Source: Parahoeflea alexandrii (GTDB lineage: Bacteria > Pseudomonadota > Alphaproteobacteria > Rhizobiales > Rhizobiaceae). Taken from it: a stretch of 64,000 nt of DNA. The position numbers and the translations under genes are program-made. Below, piece after piece: positions 47,281-56,481 of the stretch. Where the stretch lies: the NCBI RefSeq assembly GCF_027214025.1, contig NZ_JAPWHB010000009.1:62001-126000 (forward strand), written 5' to 3'. Numbering within the stretch: position 1 is the first letter of the stretch; every line of letters begins with the position of its first letter. The notes below the pieces were generated by a model. That model searched no databases. It was not told the DNA's origin and saw only the letters and a program-made list of their open reading frames with translations.

Positions 47281-48929
47281 CAATGGGCCTTCCGCGCAAC
47301 ACCATAGATTTCGACCGCGCAGAGTGTCGAAATATAGCCATTGGCGATATCCCGAGCGATATCCTGGGGATCGCGATCAGTCGGCGCTCCGAAACCGCCG
47401 CCACCTGGGAGCTTGAGAGTAAGGATCTGGCCTGCGTTCAGGACGAAAGGCTCGAGCGGCAACGCTTTGTCATCCAGCCAGACTTCTCCCTTGGCGCCGG
47501 GTTCACCCCCTTGGATGCCGCGCGCGGGATGGGTCAGTTTGTCCGGCCGCAGGGTCATTCGAGCGTTCTGCGCCCCGTGGGTGCGGATGCGGATGACCTG
47601 TCCCAATCCGCCTCGTTTCCGCCCCGCCCCTCCGGAATCTACGCGCAGGGACCGTTCGAGGATCATCAACGGCGACCGGTGCTCGATGATCTCGATGGGG
47701 GTAAAGGTGCCATTTCCCGGAAAAGCCATGACGGGATGCCCGTCCATGTCATCGGTTGCGCCTACGCCGCCGTTGGGCAGCACATGAAGCCCGAAGGGTT
47801 CGCCGTCACTGTCCTGCCCCGCGCAGGAAATCCACCAAAACGAGCCGCTTCCCGCCTGAACCGCGGCGGGCATCAGGTCCGCCATTGCCTCGAAGATCAC
47901 GCTATGCAGGTGATAACTGGTCATGGAGCGCCCCCGCACCGGCGCGGGGAACTTCGCGTTCAGTATCGACCCTTCCGGGGCAACGGTCCGCACCGGACGG
48001 AAGAGCCCCTCATTGTTGGGGATGTCGCGGGCGAGGAGGCATTTTACCGCGAACATGGAATGCGCATGAGTGACGTTGGATACACAATTGATCGAGGCAT
48101 CGGCGCGCTGCGGGCTCGACCCCGCGTAATCGAGCTTGATTTCATCACCTCGGACACAAACCGACAGCGCGATATGGGTGGAAGTCTGATACCCGTCGAC
48201 GTCGATCGCGGCAGGATAGTCGCCATCAGGCAGCGCCGCGATGGCCTGGCGCATTGCATTTTCCGAGCGCTTCAGGATTTCCTCTCCAATGCGGTCGATG
48301 CCGCCAGCACCGTAGTCAGCCTCAAATTCGCGGCAGCGGCGGGCCACGATGTCACCGGCTCCGACCAGCGCGCCCAGATCGCCAAGCACCAGCCGCGGAT
48401 AGCGGGTGTTGGCGCGCAGGATCTTGAACACCACGGCATTCGGTATCCCCGCCTCGTAAAGCTTCACAGGCGGAATGCGCAGACCTTCCTCGTAAACATC
48501 GCGTGCGGTCAGCTCGTCGATCCGTCCTCCCACATCGGACACATGCGCAGCACCGGCGTAGAAGGCGATCACACGGCCCTCGTTGAAAATTGGAACGATA
48601 ACGTAGAAGTCGGGCAGATGACCGTGGCAGATCCAAGGATCATTCGTGAACAGCACGTCGCCTGGCTGGAGTTCTTCCAATGGAAATTCCTCCAGCATCT
48701 TGCGCGCGGCGGCTGGCAGCGAGCTCGTGAAGGCCGGAACACAGATTTGCGCTTGGGCGATGGAACGCGCCTTGCTATCGAGCAGGATCACCGCGTAGTC
48801 GCGCGAGTCGCTTACCACGGTCGAAAACGACGAATGAAGCAGCGCGACATCAGCTTCATCCATCATCGAGATCATGCGATTCCATTGGATCTGTATGTCG
48901 ATGGCGTTAAGCAAAGATTGTTTATTCAT
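47280..48929 (-). CDS. hyuB: Hydantoinase/5-oxoprolinase B subunit (HyuB family)
   Basis: Protein of 549 residues of the hydantoinase B family: AQAQICVPAFTSSLPAA, DVLFTNDPWICHGHLPDFYV, GGRIDELTARDVYEEGLRIPPVK and VDSGGAGRKRGGLGQVIRI (parts shown) are characteristic. ATG 48929 chosen because GGAGAAGG lies upstream. First gene of the island catabolic operon; its promoter must lie in 48930-49182. Confidence 0.92.
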   Translation of the reverse strand: MNKQSLLNAIDIQIQWNRMISMMDEADVALLHSSFSTVVSDSRDYAVILLDSKARSIAQAQICVPAFTSSLPAAARKMLEEFPLEELQPGDVLFTNDPWICHGHLPDFYVIVPIFNEGRVIAFYAGAAHVSDVGGRIDELTARDVYEEGLRIPPVKLYEAGIPNAVVFKILRANTRYPRLVLGDLGALVGAGDIVARRCREFEADYGAGGIDRIGEEILKRSENAMRQAIAALPDGDYPAAIDVDGYQTSTHIALSVCVRGDEIKLDYAGSSPQRADASINCVSNVTHAHSMFAVKCLLARDIPNNEGLFRPVRTVAPEGSILNAKFPAPVRGRSMTSYHLHSVIFEAMADLMPAAVQAGSGSFWWISCAGQDSDGEPFGLHVLPNGGVGATDDMDGHPVMAFPGNGTFTPIEIIEHRSPLMILERSLRVDSGGAGRKRGGLGQVIRIRTHGAQNARMTLRPDKLTHPARGIQGGEPGAKGEVWLDDKALPLEPFVLNAGQILTLKLPGGGGFGAPTDRDPQDIARDIANGYISTLCAVEIYGVARKAH

Positions 48930-49182
48930 GTCTGCCTTCTCCAGAGACACGGCTTTCCCGCACGGCGACGCGCCAAGCGCATCCCGCTTAGGTCCACGCG
49001 GTGACCGGTGATCTCAAATTCCGACTGCTGACAACAGACAAGCAGCCCAACGCATGGCAGTCGAATTAATATTTCTTCTTAATCCGGATCGCATTATCTA
49101 TGTATTTGTAATTATGAAATAAAACAGAAATGTCATCCGATCGGATCACTGATCCGTTCGGCATCACTTCAAGTGCGTTTAG
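48930..49182 (-). promoter_or_regulatory. Upstream region of hyuB with a 15-bp inverted repeat
   Basis: An AT-rich stretch (about 49060-49130) suitable for a promoter reading toward hyuB. At 49142-49156 lies the perfect inverted repeat CGGATCA-C-TGATCCG, a plausible operator; LysR sites are less regular, so which regulator would use it is unknown. Confidence 0.45.
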
Positions 49183-49392
49183 GGGTTACTCCCGCCGCCG
49201 GGCTACTCCTTGCGCTGGTTTGAGAAAATACCGGGCAGCCCAGAATGGATTGATGCCGCGCTAACAAGTCTTCGGATCGGCGCTGCCACCTGTGTCCTGA
49301 CCCTCATCCTGGCGACATTGACGCTCCTCGGATTTGGTCGCGACTTCCGTTTCCAGAATACCGCCGAGGCCCTGATTCTGTCTCCCATGACG
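49183..49392 (+). pseudogene. ABC transporter permease fragment (PotC-like N-terminal part)
   Basis: A plus-strand frame reads PPPGYSLRWFEKIPGSPEWIDAAL (parts) then a hydrophobic helix and NTAEALILSPM, the conserved early section of polyamine/2-aminoethylphosphonate-type ABC permeases. The N-terminal helix is lost behind an in-frame TAG at 49180 and the rest is cut off at the IS3-family remnant. About 70 of some 270 residues remain. Confidence 0.75.
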
Positions 49393-49593
49393 TGGTCTGC
49401 CCCCATCAGGTGGTCCGGCTTGATTGTTAGTGCATCATGGATCTCTGTCCATCGGGACAATGCTTTCCGGCGCGGGCGGGCGGTAGCCCAGAGCGCTATG
49501 CGGCCTGACGGTGTTGTAGTGGACACGCCGTTGCTCGATCAGGATTTGCGCCTACCTTAGGCTGTAGTAGATTTCGCCGTTCAGCAGTTCGTT
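49393..49593 (-). mobile_element. IS3-family transposase remnant (C-terminal end)
   Basis: On the minus strand the frame reads ELLNGEIYYSLR*AQILIEQRRVHY (shown in part) then NTVRPHSALGYRPPAPESIVP, the standard C-terminus of IS3-group OrfB transposases, interrupted by a TAG after SLR. The outer end begins TGGTCTGCCCCC at 49393, which looks like the terminal inverted repeat and is joined directly to the permease fragment. The upstream part of the transposase was removed by the IS21-type insertion. Confidence 0.8.
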
Positions 49594-49648
49594 TGTTGAT
49601 TTCCAGTGAGAACTGACCAGGTATTTCCACCGAGATTTGACCCGCCTT

Positions 49649-50460
49649 TCAGTTATCTTTCGGGTCTGATGTTGCGGTCAAGTTCCGGTTTTTCTCCTTT
49701 GCGTTTTTGGGTTCATGGGCCGAGCTGTTCTTGAAGCGGAAGCTGTCGTTTCCGGTTTCGAGGATGTGGCAGTGATGGGTGAGCCGATCCAGAAGCGCAG
49801 TCGTCATCTTGGCGTCGCCAAACACGCTGGCCCATTCGCTGAAGCTGAGGTTGGTGGTGATGATGACGCTGGTGCGCTCATAGAGTTTGCTTAGCAGATG
49901 GAAGAGCAAAGCCCCACCTGATGCGCTGAACGGCAGATAGCCAAGCTCATCAAGGATCATGAGATCGGAATGCATCAGGCGATTGGCGAACTGACCTGAC
50001 CGACCTTGTGTCTTCTCCTGCTCAAGCGCGTTGACCAGTTCGACAGTCGAGAAGAAGCGGACCCGCTTGTGATTGTGCTCGATGGCCTGCACGCCGATTG
50101 CAGTGGCGATGTGGGTCTTGCCTGTGCCGGGGCCGCCGGCCAGCACTATATTGTTGGCTTCATCGAGGAAGTCGCATCGATGCAGCTGGCGCACCAGGGC
50201 TTCATTGACCTCGCTGCTTGAGAAGTCGAAGCCGTTCAGATCACGATAGGCTGGAAAGCGGGCGTCTTCAGCTGATAGGCTGTTGATCTGACCTCCCTCT
50301 CTGCCGTCTCGGCCTTGAGCAGTTGCGACAGGACTGGAATGGCAACCTCAAAGGCTGGCGATCCCTGTTCGGTCAGTTTGCCGACGGCCTGTGCCATTCC
50401 ATGCATCTTCAGTTGCCGGAGCATGATGACGATAGCGCCGCTCGCAGGGTTATGACGCAT
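49649..50460 (-). pseudogene. istB: istB, IS21-family helper ATPase, frameshifted
   Basis: The start at 50460 gives RHNPASGAIVIMLRQLKMHGMAQAV (parts), the IstB N-terminus; after STAYQLKT the frame shifts by one base near 50255 and the remainder ([22 protein letters not shown] with Walker [13 protein letters not shown] with Walker B) continues in another frame to 49649. A single-base deletion, restoring [17 protein letters not shown] if one G is added, explains it. Downstream ATPase part alone has 181 codons. Confidence 0.85.
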
Positions 50461-50586
50461 GGCGCACCTCCGCAGCCTTCCGCAGGGTGTCGTAGCGTTC
50501 GACATTGGCCTTGGGTTCATTGGCGAGCGCCAGGGCCTGCGGCGCATCGATGGAGGGCGGTGTGAAGGATTGTCTGACGTCAGACA
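50450..50586 (-). pseudogene. istA: istA C-terminal fragment
   Basis: Minus-strand frame SDVRQSFTPPSIDAPQALALANEPKANVERYDTLRKAAEVRHAS (seen as consecutive short parts SIDAPQALALANEP and YDTLRKAAEVRHAS) ends in TAA overlapping the istB start, the expected istA end. Everything upstream in istA is missing. Confidence 0.7.
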
Positions 50587-51630
50587 CTTGGCCTCGCTCT
50601 TCTCATCGCCCTTCAGTTCGGCTTCCTCGTTGGTATCGGGACGCTCGCGATAGCAGTGATGGGCCTCGTCGTTGATGACGACGATGTTTTTCATCTGAAG
50701 CAGGTCGCCACAGGCCCGTTGCAGCATCTGCCCTTCGGTTTCGAGCTGCTCGATATCGTCATTCTTCCACCCCTTCATGAGCCGCAGGCCGACGGCATTG
50801 AGGTCATGCGCTTTGCGACGCTGGAAGACATGGTAGTTGGTGATCTCGATCTTGGCCTTGTTGAGATCGATCATCATATCCTGCGGCACGATCTCCCGTG
50901 TGCGGTAGTAGCTGTCGGTGTCCGAGGGCTTGAGGACCCGCAGTCGATCCTTGATCGTGATACCTGGCGCGACAATCAGAAACCCCCGCGAAAACAGACT
51001 GGAATTGGGCTGGCGCGCAGCATTGATCGCCTGTCAGGCAATCAGCATGGCCATGACAGTGGTTTTGCCGGCGCCGGTTGCGAGCTTTAGCGCGATGCGG
51101 CACAGATCGGGATTGGCATCCCGGTTCGCCTCTTCGAGATGGCGAAAGATATGTGCATATTGTATTCTATTGTGGGCGACCTCGTCGAGCCAAATGGCTG
51201 CCTCGACCGCTTCGACTTGGCAAAAGAACGGGCGAGGCCCCGAGAAGCCATCTGATCGCCAGTGTTGAAGCAGCCGTTGGGTTGTTGGCGTTACGCCCCA
51301 GTCATTCGGGTTGGGCAATGACCGCCAGGTCCCGACATTCCCCCTAATTTCATTGATCAGTTTGGAGAGGTTGTAGCTGTTCGCGCCTTGGTCCTGCTGA
51401 TCAAGATCGAGGGAGGTCTGCTTCTTCAGCTGGTTCTTGGTCCGCCTGCTTCTGGGCACCGGCGCAACATACTCCGAGCGCCGACGACCTTCGATGGGCG
51501 GATGGTCGAGAGGCTCCCCGCTTTCAGCCAGAGCGTGATGGCGAGACGGCGCAACGTAAGGGGAGTTGAGAATCGGCTCAGCGTAGAATGGCTCGTCATC
51601 TATGTTCCCCCCAGGAATCAATTCACCCAA
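50587..51630 (-). pseudogene. DEAD/DEAH helicase, type III restriction (Res)-like, broken
   Basis: Minus-strand reading: EPILNSPYVAPSRHHALAE, WRSLPNPNDWGVTPTTQRLL, Walker A LATGAGKTTVMAMLIA, then an in-frame TGA at 51034-51036 (where Trp is expected), continuing in the same frame with QAINAARQPNSSLFSRGFLIVAPG, ITNYHVFQRR and the DEAH box VVINDEAHHCYRE. At 50587 it is cut by the IS21 remnant. About 345 residues remain of a protein normally near 900. The start is unclear (TTG right after an in-frame stop). Remnant of a restriction or defence-type helicase. Confidence 0.85.
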
Positions 51631-52125
51631 TCAATCCAAATGCATCCAACATTGCAACCTGGAATGCAGACACGGTACTATCTGCAGTCTTATGATGCGG
51701 AAATCATTTCCGCATCCGTGCAGGAATTCATAGCAAAGGACCCAGCCGCCGGTCACGCGGATCGCGATGGTCTGAAAGATGAAGGGCTTCTACGCCCGCG
51801 CTCTTATGTGTGGAGGCGCACGGCAAGCGGCTCTAATGAATGGTCGTGTTCAAGAAGGGCAGGTGGAGCGATAGGGGACATGGCGGCGACGACCCTATTG
51901 CAGCCTGAGGTTCTCGCCGAACACAGCGCGCCGTGAGCGCATTCGAGTTGAAATCACGAGTAGTAAATTTGTAACGTAGAAATAATACTAACTCTGCCTG
52001 TCCTGCCGACCATATTTATGGCTTGCGATCGATATGCATCCGGTGTATCTGTTGGAGCGTCGTCAATAGGCTGTCAGTTTCAAATTAGTTATAACTGTCA
52101 ATCTACTAGGAAAAATTGGGCTAGT
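51631..52125. other. Island right end, no gene recognised
   Basis: Short frames on the plus strand (up to 51936) show no similarity I recognise. GC content falls toward 52000-52125, consistent with the edge of a foreign segment. It presumably once held the rest of the helicase gene's promoter. Confidence 0.45.
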
Positions 52126-52143
52126 ATCCCTCTCTCTTCGCCA
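52126..52143 (+). repeat. attR core (copy of tRNA-Ser 3' end)
   Basis: ATCCCTCTCTCTTCGCCA matches the last 18 bases of tRNA-Ser at 34975-34992 in the same orientation with one mismatch. It stands outside any gene and marks the distal boundary of the island. Confidence 0.8.
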
Positions 52144-52778
52144 TTATTTGCCATCAAAAACTGTAACTAATGCTTCTTTTGGAATGAAGTGGGTCGCGGC
52201 CCAACCTTTATCCCTTACCGAGCATATTGCTGCCGTCGATTCGCGACACAAAAAACGAATCCATGAGGCAGTAGCGCTTGGTGCGAATCTCACTTCTCTT
52301 TCTTCCTTGCTGCGCAGGACTCGCAGTAAGCCTCCTCCCGATCGAGATAAGGAGAGGCCTCTCAATCGCACCATGAAAATCGTCTCAGTTCAGCGTTTAA
52401 AAGTCTCACCCCGGTTTTCGCTCAGGGTTCACGTGCATTGTCGTCGCCGTTTGGCGGATGCCGGCGCGATGCCCTTGCGTCGGGCCGGTGCGGCGATGGT
52501 GGCGATCCCGCCCGACGCCACGCGACGGAATCGGTACGTGGGATTCGGCTCCGTTGGAAGAAACAATGCCCGACAGCGGCCGCCGGACGATCAGTTGCTG
52601 ATGGTGAACGCCGGTGGCGGTTCATAATTGCCTGACGCCCGAGCCTGGCTTCGAATCATCGCCCAGCGGTTGGTCTCCCCCTTCTGAGACGCTGCAGATG
52701 TCCAGGAAGCAGCGGATGAGGAGATGCCCGTGATCCCCGACTGATGGCGACTTCACCTAGACACTCCTGCAATCCGCC
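52144..52778. other. Post-attR region, no intact gene
   Basis: The first 250 bases are AT-rich for this genome; the rest is GC-rich with short frames on both strands and no similarity I recognise. Possibly debris from an earlier insertion at the same tRNA site. Confidence 0.4.
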
Positions 52779-53204
52779 TTGCAGCACCGGGAGCAGCGCT
52801 ATGCCGGATCGCAGCTGACATTTTCGTTTGAACGAAAACGGATCATGCTTGAGGAGACCGAGGTGACTCGCGGTCGGGTTGGAAAATATGCCGAAACCTA
52901 TGCCTATACGGACGGACGCCTGGATGTGCACTGGAAAGGCTACTCCCTGCCCGACACGATGTTCGACAAGGATCAGCCGGTGACGCATGCAGCCGTCACC
53001 GAGAACAAGCGGCTCGGTGATACCCTGGCATATGCCAAGGAACGGCAAGCGTCGCAGGACAAGCCGACGGTCAAGAGCAACCGCGACAAGAATGGCTACG
53101 TCAAACCCACCCGCAAGCCGCGGCGACGGACGGACTTCATCAACGATCCTGCGGTGATTGCGCGGCGAAAGAACGCGCTGTCGCGGCAGAAAGCTGCAGA
53201 GTGA
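52779..53204 (+). pseudogene. ISNCY-like transposase C-terminal fragment
   Basis: Reads as the end of a DDE-type transposase of the kind classed as ISNCY: AGSQLTFSFERKRIMLEE, YTDGRLDVHWKGYSLPDTMFDKDQPVTHAAVTENKRLGDTLAYAKERQ (in parts), then a basic tail KPTRKPRRRTDF. There is an in-frame TAG at about 52758 and the catalytic N-terminal two thirds are missing. About 140 residues remain. Confidence 0.7.
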
Positions 53205-53840
53205 CGTTTTGGTCGGAGGTCTCAAGGCTAAAGCAGAATGGGTGTTCCCCACCCGCCCCGATCTCACCTTGCAACCCGGACCAGCCGGTCAGATCGGGGC
53301 TGGTCGGCGTGCCGTTTGGCAGCTCAAAGTGACATCCGTGCTTTGCGCAGCGGCGGACATTTCAATCTAGCGGCCACACATCTGTAGCGGCTATAGGTGG
53401 CCGGCAAGGGATGCGACCGTCTCGCCTCTCGACTGACTGGTCAATATCAATGTTGGGAGCAAGGATGACGGTCGCGTCGCCTTAACTCGGGTTTGCACAG
53501 AATGCCCACCATGGGCCTGCTTCATGAGGCCGCCGACAGAGCGATTCGCTCCAAACCGCCATCGCGGCAGCGCGGAAATCGGCGGCGTTCGGATGTTTGC
53601 GGTGAAGATGGAAAAGATTGGCGACCAGGCCGTGGAAATACCGCCCGATATGTCAAGGCAACGCTACCGTTTGACGCTCTGGCAGCTGCCTTCTGACCGC
53701 GTATCCGAATCGGCTCTTTCTCCGCCATATCCAGTATTCGCAACAGAGCCGGATATTGGCGGCTGAGTATTCAGTTGCAGGTGAACGTCACAAGAAACGG
53801 ACCTTCGTATTCAACCCGATCCTCCAATCGGGAAAAGGGC
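53205..53840. other. IS-derived intergenic debris
   Basis: The stretch about 53205-53375 is probably the 3' end of the ISNCY-like element (it ends with GGCGGACATTTCAATCTAGC, typical of such termini; inference). From 53376 to 53840 only short frames occur and none is recognised. The ALDH stop codon closes the region. Confidence 0.4.
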
Positions 53841-55274
53841 TTATTTCCAGCCAGATACAGATTTGACCACCAGGAATTCCTCCAGGCCCCAGACGCCCCC
53901 TTCCCTGGCGCCGCCGGAATGGCGGACACCTCCGAAAGGAGATCCTGCCCCGCGCGGCTGGCCGTTCATCTCGACCATTCCGGAGTTCAGAAGCCGGGCC
54001 AACCGCTTGCGCCGTTCTCCGTCACCGCTCTGAACGTAGTTCGTCAGACCATAGGGCGTGTCGTTGGCGATCCGGACCGCATCTTCCTCATCCTCAAAGG
54101 GAATGATCGACAGCACCGGCCCGAAGATTTCCTCGCGCGCGATCCGCATATCGTTGCTGACATCGGCAAAAACGGTCGGCCGGACGAAGTAGCCACTGTT
54201 GAAGCCCGCCGGACGTCCGCAGCCGCCGGCGACAAGCCGGGCACCTTCGCCGATCCCCGCCTCGATCAGCGATTGGATCTGTTCGTATTGCCGCGCCGAC
54301 ACGACCGGGCCGATATGGGCGCCTTCATCGCTCGACAGACCCACCGTCGTCGCTTCGGCCACCTGCCGCGCACTCTCCACCGCCCGCTCATAGGCAGACA
54401 GTTCGACAAGCATGCGCGTGGGCGCATTGCAGCTCTGGCCGCTGTTCATGAAGCACTGACGGACGCCGCGTTCAACGGCCTGTTCATCAGCGTCGGCGAA
54501 GACGAGGTTGGCGCCCTTGCCGCCGAGTTCAAGCGCAACCCGCTTGAAGCTGTCGGCCGCGCCGATGATGACACTGCGACCGGCCCGCGTCGATCCGGTA
54601 AAGCTGATCATGGTCACATCAGGGTGTGCGACGAGCCGAGCACCGGCAACCTGGCCGTCACCCTGGACAAGATTGAACACACCTGCCGGAACGCCGGCCT
54701 CGTCGATGATCTCGGCCAGCAGCTGGGACGACAGCGGCGCGAACTCCGAAGGCTTGAGCACCATGGTGCAGCCGGCCAGCAGCGCCGGAATGACCTTCAG
54801 CGCGACCTGGCTCATCGGCCAGTTCCACGGGGTGATCAGGCCGACAACGCCGATCGGCTGCAGCAGGATCCGGTCGCCGGGCGCATGGGGGCCGAGCGGA
54901 CGGACGAACTCGAAATGCTTCATCGCCTCAAGAAAATTGTTCATATGACGCAATGCGGCGGGTGCCTGGCGTGTTCTCGCCAGTTCCATTGGCGCACCCA
55001 TCTCATCCGAGATCGCTTTCGTCATTTCTTCGCTGCGCGCGGTGTAGATTTGCTGCATTCGCTCTATCAGGGCAATGCGGGCTGCCGGGTCGGTGCCAGC
55101 CCAACCAGGAAATGCCGCACGGGCCGCGGCCACGGCGGCATCGACATCATGAACGTCGCCAAGAGCGACGGAGCCTATCAGTTGCTCGGACGATGGATCG
55201 ATCATGGTGTGCGTCATGCCCGAGTGAGCCGACACCCACTGGCCGCCGATGTAGAATTTCTGCAACTCGCGCAC
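53841..55274 (-). CDS. NAD(P)-dependent aldehyde dehydrogenase
   Basis: Enzyme of 477 residues. Seen: NWPMSQVALK, cofactor motif FTGSTRAGRSV, catalytic Glu in LELGGKGANLVF, catalytic Cys in NSGQSCNAPTRM, and late EIFGPVLSIIPF. Oxidises an aldehyde (for example a semialdehyde or glycolaldehyde/lactaldehyde from sugar-acid breakdown) to the acid. Last gene of the minus-strand sugar operon, 76 bases after the ABC ATPase. Confidence 0.93.
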   Translation of the reverse strand: MRELQKFYIGGQWVSAHSGMTHTMIDPSSEQLIGSVALGDVHDVDAAVAAARAAFPGWAGTDPAARIALIERMQQIYTARSEEMTKAISDEMGAPMELARTRQAPAALRHMNNFLEAMKHFEFVRPLGPHAPGDRILLQPIGVVGLITPWNWPMSQVALKVIPALLAGCTMVLKPSEFAPLSSQLLAEIIDEAGVPAGVFNLVQGDGQVAGARLVAHPDVTMISFTGSTRAGRSVIIGAADSFKRVALELGGKGANLVFADADEQAVERGVRQCFMNSGQSCNAPTRMLVELSAYERAVESARQVAEATTVGLSSDEGAHIGPVVSARQYEQIQSLIEAGIGEGARLVAGGCGRPAGFNSGYFVRPTVFADVSNDMRIAREEIFGPVLSIIPFEDEEDAVRIANDTPYGLTNYVQSGDGERRKRLARLLNSGMVEMNGQPRGAGSPFGGVRHSGGAREGGVWGLEEFLVVKSVSGWK

Positions 55275-55350
55275 TCTTCCAGACTCCTTGTCTCAATTTA
55301 TCGGCGTCATGTCGTTGGTGCCATTTCGCCGGAATGTCCGTCAGTAGGAC

Positions 55351-56424
55351 TCAGGCCACGTCTTCCATCTCGGCCACGACCGGTACCGGTGCGGCATCGA
55401 AAAAGTGGATGAACTGCGGATCGACATTAAGGTGAATGGTTTCGCCCGGCAGTGTGGACGTTCGTCCGCGAATGAGCACACGAATGGTCTTTCCTGCGAG
55501 GCGGGCCGTGATCTGGGTCTCCGACCCCGTCGGCTCGATCACGGAAGCCAATGCCGGCCAGCCGGTAGCGCCGATGGTAAAGTGTTCCGGACGGATGCCG
55601 ATGGTGGCGCGCGTCCGCCCCTTCGGATCGGCTTCCGGCAGGGTCAGCACTGTGCCATCATCGAGTGCAAAAGTGGTCTTGTCGAGGAGGTCGCCTTCGA
55701 GGAAATTCATGGGTGGCGAACCGATGAATGCGGCCACGAACAGGCTTGCCGGATTGTCATAGAGCTCCAACGGCGAGCCCACCTGCTCGATGACTCCACC
55801 ATTCATCACTACTACGCGATCCGCAAGTGTCATCGCCTCGATCTGGTCATGGGTAACGTAGATGGTCGTTGTCTTGAGACGCTGGTGCAGTTCCTTGATT
55901 TCGGAGCGCATCTGTACCCGAAGCTTGGCGTCCAGATTGGAAAGCGGCTCATCGAACAGAAATACATTCGGGTTCCTGACGATCGCCCGTCCCATGGCGA
56001 CGCGCTGGCGCTGGCCCCCCGACAATTGTCGCGGCTTGCGATCGAGAAGCTGTTCCAGGCCAAGGATTCGCGCCGCGTTGTCAACGCGTTCCGCAATTTC
56101 CGGTTTTGAAACACGACGCTGGCGCAACGCAAAGCCCATATTATCGCGAACATTCATGTGCGGGTAGAGCGCATAGTTCTGAAAAACCATCGCAATGTCA
56201 CGATCCTTGGGCGCGACGCCGTTGACCACGCGATCGCTGATCAGGATTTCGCCTCCAGTGATGTCCTCGAGACCGGCGATCATGCGCAACAGGGTGGACT
56301 TTCCACATCCCGAAGGGCCGACCAGGGCGACAAACTCACCGTCTTCGATATCGATCGACACGCCATGGAGCACCTCGATCGACCCATAAGACTTGCGCAC
56401 ATCGCGAATTTGCACCGTACCCAT
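55351..56424 (-). CDS. Sugar ABC transporter ATPase (MalK/UgpC type)
   Basis: ATPase of 357 residues. Seen: Walker [18 protein letters not shown] loop [12 protein letters not shown], signature [16 protein letters not shown], Walker [17 protein letters not shown], switch His, and a C-terminal TOBE regulatory domain ([11 protein letters not shown]). Motor of the CUT1-type importer encoded by the neighbouring permeases and SBP. Confidence 0.95.
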   Translation of the reverse strand: MGTVQIRDVRKSYGSIEVLHGVSIDIEDGEFVALVGPSGCGKSTLLRMIAGLEDITGGEILISDRVVNGVAPKDRDIAMVFQNYALYPHMNVRDNMGFALRQRRVSKPEIAERVDNAARILGLEQLLDRKPRQLSGGQRQRVAMGRAIVRNPNVFLFDEPLSNLDAKLRVQMRSEIKELHQRLKTTTIYVTHDQIEAMTLADRVVVMNGGVIEQVGSPLELYDNPASLFVAAFIGSPPMNFLEGDLLDKTTFALDDGTVLTLPEADPKGRTRATIGIRPEHFTIGATGWPALASVIEPTGSETQITARLAGKTIRVLIRGRTSTLPGETIHLNVDPQFIHFFDAAPVPVVAEMEDVA

Positions 56425-56481
56425 TCAGTAATCCTCCCGTTTTCGCTCGCTTGAGTGCGGGCCAGGGGCAAGTCCGCGGAC

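Larger units (their letters stand above)
49594..50586 (-). mobile_element. IS21-family remnant nested in the IS3 remnant
   Basis: Contains a frameshifted istB and the last part of istA in the normal istA-istB order with overlapping ends. The right end at 49594 begins TGTTGATTTCC followed by the GTGAGAACTGACCAG type subterminal sequence seen in IS21 elements with this IstB. The left part of the element (most of istA and the left end) is gone and abuts a helicase pseudogene. Confidence 0.8.
34993..52143. mobile_element. tRNA-Ser integrated genomic island, about 17.2 kb
   Basis: Bounded by the 3' end of tRNA-Ser on the left and an imperfect 18-bp copy of it on the right (17/18). A tyrosine recombinase gene lies immediately inside the left end, reading away from the tRNA, as is usual for integrative islands. 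Cargo: hydantoinase/oxoprolinase and peptide ABC-import operon with a LysR regulator (37336-48929). Both flanks of the cargo hold gene fragments, and the right end carries nested IS remnants. No relaxase, conjugation, phage structural or replication gene was seen, so the island looks non-self-mobile; the integrase itself appears intact. Confidence 0.8.

Noticed and set aside
50571-50586. Perfect 16-bp palindrome TGTCTGACGTCAGACA at the helicase/IS21 junction
   Set aside because: It lies inside the reading frame of the istA fragment (SDVRQ), so it is probably coding sequence and only by chance at the junction; no second copy was seen.
52656-53267. Minus-strand open frame of about 200 codons over the ISNCY-like fragment
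   Set aside because: Antisense to a recognisable transposase end, with no family features of its own.
53470-53766. Possible small genes or another transposase fragment
   Set aside because: Frames on both strands are short and Arg/Ser-rich with no clear transposase motif; not enough to call.
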